A DNA stretch of 64,000 bases from Saccharopolyspora endophytica. Lineage in GTDB: Bacteria; Actinomycetota; Actinomycetes; Mycobacteriales; Pseudonocardiaceae. The DNA is taken from the NCBI RefSeq assembly GCF_018070075.1, contig NZ_JAGPXE010000002.1:558001-622000 (forward strand), read 5' to 3'. Below are positions 16,816 to 23,922 of the stretch, piece by piece (position 1 is the first letter of the stretch; the number at the start of each line of letters is the position of its first letter). The notes under the pieces were generated by a model that saw only the letters and a list, made by a program, of their open reading frames with translations, did not search any database and was not told where the DNA came from. A program made the position numbers and the translations under genes.

Positions 16816-18000
16816 TTACGCGAAGGCGCTGTGGCCGGTGATCGACTTGCCGACGATCAGGGTGTTCATCTCCCGGGAGCCCTCGAAGGAGTAGACCGCC
16901 TCGGCGTCGGCGAAGAACTTCGCGATCTCGTGGTCCAGAACGATTCCGTTGCCGCCGAACAGCTCCCGGGCCCAGGACACGACCTCGCGCATCTTGGTGG
17001 TGGTGAACGCCTTGGCCAGCGCGGCCTGCTCGGCGCTTCCGGAACCCTGCGCCACCAGTTCGTTGAGCCGCACCACGACGCCGAACATCGCGGTGATGTT
17101 GCCCAGCATCTTGACCAGCAGGTCCTGGATCATCTGGAAGGCGCCGATCGGCTTGCCGAACTGCACGCGGTTGACGGCGTACTCGCGGGCCAGCTCGTAG
17201 GCGCGCACCGCCACGCCCAGCGCCTGCCACGCGACGCCGCCGCGGGTCATGGCCAGCACCTTCGCGGTGTCGCGGAAGCTGTTGACCTGCTGCAACCGGT
17301 TGGCTTCCGGAACGCGGACGTCGGTGAGGGCGATGTCGGCGTTCTGCACCGTGCGCAGCGCGATCTTGCCCTCGATCTTGGTGGCGGTGAACCCGGGAGT
17401 CCCCTTCTCCACCACGAAGCCCTTGACGTGGCCGTCGGCCTCGTCGCGGGCCCACACCACGATCAGGTCGGCGAAGGTGCCGTTGCCGATCCAGCGCTTG
17501 GCGCCGTTGAGCACCCACTCGTCGCCGTCCTTGCGGGCGGTGGTGCGCATGCCGCCGGCGACGTCGGAGCCGCCCTCGGGCTCGGTCAGCGCGAACGCGC
17601 CGATCCGGTTCATCTCCACCATGTCCGGGATCCAGCGATCGCGTTGCTCCTGGTCACCGCCGTGGTAGATGCTGCCCATCGTGAGTCCGGTGTGGACGCC
17701 GGAGAACACGGCCAGCGACGGGTCGATCCGGTTGAGCTCCAGGCTCAGGAAACCGGTGAACAGCGGGCTGCGGGGCTTGCCGTCGCCGTGCTCGGCGAAC
17801 TGGTAGCCGGCCAGCCGCAGCTCGGCGAACTTCTCGACGACCTCGAAGGGGAACTCCGAGGTGTCCCACGCCTGGTTGGCCAGCGGCTTGACCTCGCGCT
17901 CCAGGTGCTCGCGGATCTCGGCGAGCTCGGTGCGCTCGGACTCGCTGAGCAGGTCGTAGAAGCCGAAGAAGTCGGGGTTGGTGATTGCGGGCTTGGGCAT
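16816..18000 (-). CDS. Acyl-CoA dehydrogenase, glutaryl-CoA dehydrogenase-like
   Basis: 394 residues with the complete fold: FALTEPEGGSDVAG (FAD contact), NGAKRWIGNG, VQFGKPIGAFQ, and YSFEGSREMNTLIVGKSITG at the C-terminus, whose Glu is the expected catalytic base. The pattern is closest to the glutaryl-CoA/isovaleryl-like branch, but the substrate cannot be set by eye. It is the last gene of the five-gene operon that starts at 21672, 12 bp after the hydroxyacyl-CoA dehydrogenase stop. Confidence 0.88.
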   Translation of the reverse strand: MPKPAITNPDFFGFYDLLSESERTELAEIREHLEREVKPLANQAWDTSEFPFEVVEKFAELRLAGYQFAEHGDGKPRSPLFTGFLSLELNRIDPSLAVFSGVHTGLTMGSIYHGGDQEQRDRWIPDMVEMNRIGAFALTEPEGGSDVAGGMRTTARKDGDEWVLNGAKRWIGNGTFADLIVVWARDEADGHVKGFVVEKGTPGFTATKIEGKIALRTVQNADIALTDVRVPEANRLQQVNSFRDTAKVLAMTRGGVAWQALGVAVRAYELAREYAVNRVQFGKPIGAFQMIQDLLVKMLGNITAMFGVVVRLNELVAQGSGSAEQAALAKAFTTTKMREVVSWARELFGGNGIVLDHEIAKFFADAEAVYSFEGSREMNTLIVGKSITGHSAFA

Positions 18001-18012
18001 CGTCGTACCTCG

Positions 18013-18969
18013 TCAGATCGTTGCGTCCGCGCCTGTTTCGATTCCGAACAGGGCGGTGTTGAGTGCGTTGTGCTTGCGGTCGCGCAGGCGCGCGCGTTCG
18101 CGGTAGGACTCCGGGCCCGCGCCGTAGGCGGCCTCGGTCTGCTCGACGATCGAGGTGATGGTGGCGTCGTCGAGCTCCGGCCGTCCCAGCTCGGCCCAGC
18201 GGTCGGCCATGCCCACGCCGAGGTGGGCCATCATGTGGCGGATCCCGCCGGGACCGCCGCCGAGGTGGAAGCTCTCGAACGGGCCGATGGTCGCGTAGCG
18301 GCCGCCCAGCGACGCCTTCATCACGGTGTCGAGCTCCTCGGGGGAGACGACGCCCTGCTGCACCAGCGAGATCGACTCGCGCAGGAGCGCGCTCTGCAGC
18401 CGGTTGGCGACGAACCCGTCGACCTCCTTGTGGATCCGCACCGGCGTCTTGCCCAGGTCGCGGTAGAAGGCGATGGCCTCCTGCACGACCTCCTCGGCCG
18501 TCGCGCCGGGCACGATCTCCACCAGCGGCACCACCTGCGGCGGGTTGAACGGGTGGGCGATGAGCAGCCGCGCGGCGACCTCCTCGTCCAGCTCGGCGGC
18601 GATCGCGGAGGCCACGATCCCGGAGCTGGAGGAGGCCAGCACCGCATCAGCGGGGGCGTGCCGGGCGATCTCGGCGAACAGCTGCTGCTTGAACTCCAGC
18701 CGCTCGGGCCCGTTCTCCTGCACCAGCTGCGCGTTCTCCACGGCCTTGGCCAGGTCGCCGGTGGCCGTGATGCGGCTGCGCAGCGCGGCGACCTCAGCGC
18801 CCGGGATGCTCTCGGCGAGCATCGGCAGGGCGTCGTCGATGGCGGCCTCGAGGTCGTCGCGCGGATCGGTGACCCGGACCTCCAGGCCGGCGTGCGCGAA
18901 CAGCGCCGCCCAGGCCAGACCGATGGTCCCGGCGCCCACCACCGCGACGTTCGTCCACTTCGGATTCAT
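18013..18969 (-). CDS. 3-hydroxyacyl-CoA dehydrogenase family protein (318 aa)
   Basis: NAD-binding Rossmann motif VVGAGTIGLAWAALFAHAG at residues 9-27, then LASSSSGI, the catalytic-site HPFNPP segment, and the FVANRLQSALLRE helix of the C-terminal domain. Single-domain enzymes of this type include 3-hydroxybutyryl-CoA, L-carnitine and L-gulonate dehydrogenases. It oxidises a 3-hydroxyacyl substrate to the 3-keto form. The ATG overlaps the previous gene's stop (ATGA), so translation is coupled. Confidence 0.85.
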   Translation of the reverse strand: MNPKWTNVAVVGAGTIGLAWAALFAHAGLEVRVTDPRDDLEAAIDDALPMLAESIPGAEVAALRSRITATGDLAKAVENAQLVQENGPERLEFKQQLFAEIARHAPADAVLASSSSGIVASAIAAELDEEVAARLLIAHPFNPPQVVPLVEIVPGATAEEVVQEAIAFYRDLGKTPVRIHKEVDGFVANRLQSALLRESISLVQQGVVSPEELDTVMKASLGGRYATIGPFESFHLGGGPGGIRHMMAHLGVGMADRWAELGRPELDDATITSIVEQTEAAYGAGPESYRERARLRDRKHNALNTALFGIETGADATI

Positions 18970-19715
18970 GACTGCTTCCTCCCCGCCAGGTAGTCGTGGA
19001 CGGGCTCGACTCCCGACAGCGTGAGATCGGTGATGATGTGGCTGGCCGAGACGACCTCGCGCACCGGCAGGTCCGCCAGCGGCGCCAGCGCGTGCTCGAA
19101 CAGCTGCAACCGCGCGGGTCCGGTGAAGGCCTGCTTGACGGTGATGTCGGTGATGCGGGTGCGCACGAGATCGGCGATCCGCGGCCGGTGGTCGTAGCCG
19201 GGGACGAGCTTGAGCATGAACGTCGGCACCGTGATCTCGGCCTCGGCGGCGGCGAGGTCCATCGGGAACCACTTGTAACCCATCGTCGCGGTCGCGACCC
19301 GCTCCGAGCCGTAGTCCAGCGTCCCCACCAGCGCGGAGTCCTCCACCTTGAGTGCCGGTTGGCCCATCACCTTCGGATACGCGCTGGCCTCGCGGCCGGC
19401 GGCGGTGGCGGGGAAGTTGTTCAGGTACATCGCGTGCAGGTACTCGCCGCGCTCCTCGCCGAAGCGCACCGGAATCGCCTGCCCCGCCTCGACGTACGGG
19501 CCGAACGAGGTGACCTCGCCCATGTTCATGATCTCGAAGCGCACCAGCGGTTCGTCGAACTCCAGCGGCTCGGGAACCACCGCGCGCAGCGCCTCGGGGT
19601 CGGTGCGGTAGACGACGTTGAGGTACTCGCGGTCGGTGAACCGCGCGACCGCCGGTGCGTAGGCCGGGGCTCCCAGCGGGGTCGCCACGCGGCGCAGGAT
19701 CTCTTCGCTGTTCAC
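18966..19715 (-). CDS. Acetoacetate decarboxylase-like protein
   Basis: About 249 residues of the ADC fold: EYLNVVYRTDPEALRAVVPEPLE near the N-terminus and SAYPKVMGQPAL, where the Lys is at the position expected for the Schiff-base Lys of acetoacetate decarboxylase. This family decarboxylates 3-keto acids or acts as aldolase/dehydratase in some members. The GTG at 19715 overlaps the enoyl-CoA hydratase stop (GTGA), so it is preferred to the in-frame GTG at 19727. Placed after a hydratase and before a 3-hydroxyacyl dehydrogenase, it may remove a CoA-free keto product. Confidence 0.8.
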   Translation of the reverse strand: MNSEEILRRVATPLGAPAYAPAVARFTDREYLNVVYRTDPEALRAVVPEPLEFDEPLVRFEIMNMGEVTSFGPYVEAGQAIPVRFGEERGEYLHAMYLNNFPATAAGREASAYPKVMGQPALKVEDSALVGTLDYGSERVATATMGYKWFPMDLAAAEAEITVPTFMLKLVPGYDHRPRIADLVRTRITDITVKQAFTGPARLQLFEHALAPLADLPVREVVSASHIITDLTLSGVEPVHDYLAGRKQS

Positions 19716-20485
19716 TGTCCCGTCCACTTCGGTGCGCGCTTCTCGGTGAAAGCCCGGACGCCCTCGGCGAAGTCGGCGGACTGGTGGAGCCCGCGGATCT
19801 CGCGGCGCTGGGCGGCGAACGCCTCCGGCTCGGGCAACCGGTCGGAGTGCCGGACGACCTGCTTGACCGCGGTCAGCGCCAGCGGCGCGTTGGCGGTCAG
19901 CTCCTCGGCCAGCTCCAGCGCGGCGTCCAGCGCGGCACCGTCGTCGGCGATCCGGTTGACCAGGCCGAGCTCGGCGGCGCGGCCGGCGTCGATGCTGCGG
20001 CCGGTCAGCAGCAGCTCCACGGCCAGGTGGTACGGGATCCGCTTGGGCAGCCGGATCGCGCCGCCACCACCGGCGATCAGCCCGCGCTTGACCTCCGGCA
20101 GAGCGAACGTCGCGCCTGAGGCCGCGACCACCAGATCGCAGGCCAGCGCCAGCTCGAAGCCACCGCCCATCGCGAAGCCCTCCACGGCGGCGATCAGCGG
20201 TGTGGCGCTGTCGAACTCGGTGATCCCGGCGAAACCGCGGTCACCGACGCTGGGGGATTCCCCGCGCGCGGCGGCCTTGAGGTCCATGCCCGCGCTGAAG
20301 GTGCCCGCCGCGCCGGTCAGCACGCCCACCCGCAGCTGCGGGTTCGCGTCGAGCTCGTCGACGGCGGCGGCGATGCCGTGCGCGACGTCGGCGTTGATCG
20401 CGTTGCGCGCCTCGGGCCGGTTGATCGTGATCACCAGGGCGTTGCCGCGGGTCTCGGTCCGCACGGTCGTGTTCGGAGTGGTCAT
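19712..20485 (-). CDS. Enoyl-CoA hydratase/isomerase (crotonase family)
   Basis: 257 residues. Crotonase landmarks: INRPEARNAIN at the N-terminus, AGMDLKAAARGE, the oxyanion-hole EGFAMGGGFELALACD, and PEVKRGLIAGGGG. The usual catalytic Glu region reads ALPEVKRGL. It hydrates or isomerises an enoyl-CoA, probably the substrate passed on by the CoA-transferase. ATG start overlapping the CoA-transferase stop by 4 nt. Confidence 0.9.
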   Translation of the reverse strand: MTTPNTTVRTETRGNALVITINRPEARNAINADVAHGIAAAVDELDANPQLRVGVLTGAAGTFSAGMDLKAAARGESPSVGDRGFAGITEFDSATPLIAAVEGFAMGGGFELALACDLVVAASGATFALPEVKRGLIAGGGGAIRLPKRIPYHLAVELLLTGRSIDAGRAAELGLVNRIADDGAALDAALELAEELTANAPLALTAVKQVVRHSDRLPEPEAFAAQRREIRGLHQSADFAEGVRAFTEKRAPKWTGQ

Positions 20486-21672
20486 GCCGCGTTCCCCTCG
20501 TTGCGCTCGTCGAGTTCGGTGAAGACCGCGTCGGTGTCCTGGCCGGGGATCGGCGGGTGCAGTCGGATGGAGGCCGGGGTGGCGGAGAACTGGATCGGGA
20601 CCCCGACCTGCCGGTAGCTGCCCTCGGTGGGGTGCTCGGCCAGGTCGAGCAGGTGGCCTTCCTGCACGTAGGGGTCGTCGGCGGCGTCGTCGAGCCGCAG
20701 GACCGGGCCGACCGGGATGCTGTGCTCGGTGCACACCTGGACCCACTCGTCGGTGGTCAGCGTCGGTGTCACCGACTCCATGAGCTCGACCAGCGCCGTT
20801 CCGTGCTCGCGGGCGTCGATGTAGTCGCCTGCCAGGCGCGGATCGGCGGCGAGGTCGTCGCGTCCGGCGGCGGTGAACAGGTCGCGGAAGTTCTTCGGCG
20901 AGTAGGGCATGATCATCGCGTAGCCGTCCTTGGTGGGGCGGGCGCGATGGCCGGTGGTCATCGACAGCGGGAACCCGGTGTCGGTCTTCGGCGGCTCGAA
21001 GATCCGGCCCTGCAGGTGCTCGACCAGGTTGAACGCGAGCATCGTGTCGGCCATCGGCACCTCGACCAGCTGGCCCTGCCCGGTCGCGCGCTGGTGGACC
21101 AGCGCCGCCAGCGCCGAGTAGACGATCGTCAGCGCGGCGACCTTGTCGCCGAAGATGCTCGGCAGCACCACGGGCTTGCCGATGTCGCCGGCGCGCTGGG
21201 CGAGGTCGAGCAGCCCGGAGGCGGCCTGCACGGTCTCGTCGTAGGCGGCGAGCTCGGCGCGGTCGGAGTCCGGGCGGAAGCCCTGCGCGTGGGCGTAGAT
21301 CAGGTGGGGGTTGTCGGCGGCGAGGCTGTCGTAGTCCATGGCCAGGCGCCGCAGCGCGTTGATGCGCATGTTGGTGATCACGATGTCGGCGCTGCTGATG
21401 AGGTCGCGGGCGCGCCGGGCGTCGTCGGCGTCCTTGAGGTTGAGCGCGACGCTGCGCTTGTTGCGGTTGACGTTCATCGCCAGCGGCGTCATGCCGGGGG
21501 TGCGGTGGACGTTGCCGAGCCTCGCGGTGTCCTTCGGCGACTCGATCTTGATCACGTCGGCGCCGAGGTCGCCGAGGATCTGGGCCGCGTACGGGCCCAT
21601 GACCACGGTCGACAGGTCGATGACACGCACGCCGGCCAGAGGGCCGGAGGCGTTGTCGGCGGGGGTTGTCAT
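20482..21672 (-). CDS. CaiB/BaiF-type class III CoA-transferase
   Basis: 396 residues with the family N-terminus (LAGVRVIDLSTVVMGPYAAQILGDLGADVIKIE), the active-site Asp in SIFGDKVAALT, and the conserved GQGQLVEVPMAD strand. It moves CoA from a donor to a carboxylic acid, the activation step of the operon. Three candidate starts (GTG, GTG, ATG) occur in a row; ATG 21672 is chosen for the AGGAG five bases upstream. First gene of the operon, behind the LysR gene on the same strand. Confidence 0.9.
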   Translation of the reverse strand: MTTPADNASGPLAGVRVIDLSTVVMGPYAAQILGDLGADVIKIESPKDTARLGNVHRTPGMTPLAMNVNRNKRSVALNLKDADDARRARDLISSADIVITNMRINALRRLAMDYDSLAADNPHLIYAHAQGFRPDSDRAELAAYDETVQAASGLLDLAQRAGDIGKPVVLPSIFGDKVAALTIVYSALAALVHQRATGQGQLVEVPMADTMLAFNLVEHLQGRIFEPPKTDTGFPLSMTTGHRARPTKDGYAMIMPYSPKNFRDLFTAAGRDDLAADPRLAGDYIDAREHGTALVELMESVTPTLTTDEWVQVCTEHSIPVGPVLRLDDAADDPYVQEGHLLDLAEHPTEGSYRQVGVPIQFSATPASIRLHPPIPGQDTDAVFTELDERNEGNAA

Positions 21673-21723
21673 CACCACTCCTAGTGCGTCGGGAAATCGC
21701 CCCGAATCGACTTGTTTGCTTCG

Positions 21724-21736
21724 CTAACTACGTTAG
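21724..21736. promoter_or_regulatory. Candidate operator upstream of the CoA-transferase operon
   Basis: Inverted repeat CTAAC-TAC-GTTAG between the LysR stop and the CoA-transferase start, in an AT-richer 126-bp gap. Its location suits binding by the adjacent LysR protein, though LysR sites usually follow a longer T-N11-A pattern. Confidence 0.35.
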
Positions 21737-21804
21737 GTCGGCTGTGGAGCGGTGTTCAATTGATCAGTGGAACCGTATCGCGAACAATGGCGTGACCGCA
21801 GCGG

Positions 21805-22713
21805 TCACGCCGCGGGTTCGGTCATCGATTCCTTCGCGGCGGCGATGAGTTCGTGCAGCTCAGGCTGCTCCTCGGTGCGGTCCTGGCGCCAGATCAGACC
21901 GGTTGCGAGGCTGGGTGAGAAATCCTGGATGGGGAGCACGGTGATGTTCTCGTCGCGCATTTTCTGCATTCCGCTCTTCGGGTCGAGCATGGAAATCGCG
22001 AACGCTCCGCCGTTGGCGATGACCTCCGCCGTGCTGCCGTAATCACCGGTGTCCAGCGTCATCCGGCGGTGCACTCCGGCGGCGGTCAGCCGCGCCTCCA
22101 GCTCGTCCCAGTAGTCCGGCAGCATCCGCGCCACCGGGCGCACGTAGGTCAGCCCGACCAGCTCGTGCAGCGACACCGCCTCGCGGCCGGCGAAGTCCGC
22201 GGCGGGCAGCACCGCGCCCAGCGGCTCCCGCATCAGCTCGAACACCTCGATGCCCTCGGCGTGCACCGGCAGGTGCACCAGGGCCATCGCCAGCTCGCCC
22301 CGCTGCACCCCGAGCAGCAGTTCGCGGCTCCCGCCGGGCCAGCGCTTCAGGTCGCACACCTCGGCGCAGCGGCGGGTGAACACCGTCAGCCGCTCCCGCA
22401 ACGTCGAGTGCAGGCCGGGCGGAACGCCGAGGTAGACGACGGGCCGGTGCCGTCCGATCGCCTCCCGCAGCCGCCACGGCACGTCGTCGAACCGGCTCAA
22501 CGCGTCCCGCGCGATCGGCAGCAGCGCGGTCCCGGACTCGGTCAGCTGCACGTGGTGCGAGTCCCGCTCGAACAGCACGGTCCCGAGCTCGCGCTCCAGA
22601 TCCCGGATCCGCTGGCTCAGGGGAGAGGTGGCCATGTGCAACGACCGCGCGGCGCCCGAGAAGCTCAGCTTCTCCGCCACGGCCACGAAGTACCGAAGAT
22701 GAAAGATCTCCAT
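21805..22713 (-). CDS. LysR-family transcriptional regulator
   Basis: 302 residues. Classical N-terminal helix-turn-helix (MEIFHLRYFVAVAEKLSF, SPLSQRIRDLERELG) and a C-terminal periplasmic-binding-like effector domain from about residue 92. It precedes the acyl-CoA operon on the same strand with 132 bp between, rather than the divergent arrangement common for LysR genes, and is the obvious candidate regulator. The inducer may be the acid or CoA ester used by the operon. Confidence 0.9.
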   Translation of the reverse strand: MEIFHLRYFVAVAEKLSFSGAARSLHMATSPLSQRIRDLERELGTVLFERDSHHVQLTESGTALLPIARDALSRFDDVPWRLREAIGRHRPVVYLGVPPGLHSTLRERLTVFTRRCAEVCDLKRWPGGSRELLLGVQRGELAMALVHLPVHAEGIEVFELMREPLGAVLPAADFAGREAVSLHELVGLTYVRPVARMLPDYWDELEARLTAAGVHRRMTLDTGDYGSTAEVIANGGAFAISMLDPKSGMQKMRDENITVLPIQDFSPSLATGLIWRQDRTEEQPELHELIAAAKESMTEPAA

Positions 22714-22807
22714 CGTCCAACAACATTACGCCGCCAGACCCAACCCACTACGCCACACGCCCACCCCGCCCGTCGCACCCCTCCAGGTGCCGTCCCCGAC
22801 CGCGCAC

Positions 22808-22951
22808 CCGGAATACCGCAGTAATCAGGTCCCGGATTACTGCGGTATTCCGGTCCCCGAACGCGGCAGTGCCCCGATCCGCCGAATGCCGCCGTAATCA
22901 GGGACCCGATTACTGCCGTAATCCGGTGCCTGATTACGGCGGTATTCCGGG
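22808..22951. repeat. Tandem array of six 24-bp palindromic units (family B)
   Basis: Six units start at 22808, 22832, 22856, 22880, 22904 and 22928, again exactly 24 bp apart. The unit resembles CCGGATTAC-TGCG-GTATTCCGG or its partner orientation. Units 1 and 2 together form a perfect inverted repeat with 19-bp arms (CCGGAATACCGCAGTAATC and its complement, 22835-22853). Unit 3 is the most diverged. The array lies between the LysR start and the 3' end of the ABC-2 permease. Core sequence unlike family A, period identical. Confidence 0.85.
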
Positions 22952-22995
22952 TTCTGAGGAGGGTCGTGATTCGGGGTGTGGGGTTGGGGGAGGGG

Positions 22996-23922
22996 CTAGC
23001 TGGTGATGTCTTTTCTGTTGAAGCGCCAGATGGCGAGGGTGGTGAAGACCGCGGCGTAGGACAGGGCCGAGAAGCAGCCGGTGATCATCGACGAGGGGTC
23101 GATGTCCTCGCTGAGCAGGTCCGAGTAGGCCGTGGAGAAGTGGGTGGGCAGGTAGTTGCGGAGATCGCCCAGGGCGGAGATCTGGTCGATGATCTCCGAG
23201 AGGATGGAGATCAGGACCGCTCCACCCACCGCGCCCAGCGGAGCGTCGGTGTTGACGCTGAGGAACAGGGCGAGCCCGGCGATCCAGCTGAGGTGGACCG
23301 CGACGTAGAGCGTCGCGGCGGCCAGGCTCAGCACCCCGCGCGGGAAGGTCAGGGCTTCGCCGGTGGTGCTGACGAGGTCGCCGGTGCCGAACCAGAGCAC
23401 GCCCACCGCCAGCGCCATCCCGACCAGCAGGACCACGCCGAGGACCGACAGCAGCGCGGCGACCTTCGCCTTCTGCCGCAGCAGCCGCATCCGCGGCACC
23501 GGCGCGGCGAGCAGGTACTTCAGGCTCGACCAGGACGCCTCGCTGGCCACGGTGTCGCCGAAGAACAGTGCCACCACCACGACCAGCAGGAACCCGGTCG
23601 AGGCGAACAGCGTGAACACCGCGAAGTTCAGCCCGCTGGCGGTGGCCATGTCGGCGAAGCTCCGCCCGCCGCGCGAGTCGTCCTCGCCGAGCTCGAACGC
23701 GGCGAGCAGCAGCAGCGGCAGCAGCACCAGGAACGCCAGCGTCAGCCGGGTGCGCACCCGCCGCAGCTGGCGCGCCAGCTCCACCCGCAGCGGCAGCGTC
23801 CGCTTGGCCGAGTAGCCCTCCGCGGCGCCGTCGGCCTGCGGGACTCCCAGCATCGGCGCGCGCACCAGCGCGGTCTCCGTCTCCGGTACCGCGACCTCGG
23901 TGGGGGTTTCGTCGTCGCTCAC
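22996..23922 (-). CDS. ABC-2 type transporter permease
   Basis: 308 residues: a hydrophilic ~60-residue N-terminus, then about six membrane segments (LTLAFLVLLPLLLLAAFEL; NFAVFTLFASTGFLLVVVVALFF; VAALLSVLGVVLLVGMALAV; and others), with EASWSSLKYLLAAPVPRMRLL after the second segment, the coupling-region signature of ABC-2 permeases. The GTG start overlaps the stop of the hydrolase-ATPase gene (GTGA), so the two are translated together and form one exporter or membrane-remodelling complex. Confidence 0.88.
   Translation of the reverse strand: MSDDETPTEVAVPETETALVRAPMLGVPQADGAAEGYSAKRTLPLRVELARQLRRVRTRLTLAFLVLLPLLLLAAFELGEDDSRGGRSFADMATASGLNFAVFTLFASTGFLLVVVVALFFGDTVASEASWSSLKYLLAAPVPRMRLLRQKAKVAALLSVLGVVLLVGMALAVGVLWFGTGDLVSTTGEALTFPRGVLSLAAATLYVAVHLSWIAGLALFLSVNTDAPLGAVGGAVLISILSEIIDQISALGDLRNYLPTHFSTAYSDLLSEDIDPSSMITGCFSALSYAAVFTTLAIWRFNRKDITS

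Noticed and set aside
6611-22951. CRISPR array
   Set aside because: Units are contiguous with only about 4-nt linkers, are imperfect, and no cas gene is in the window.
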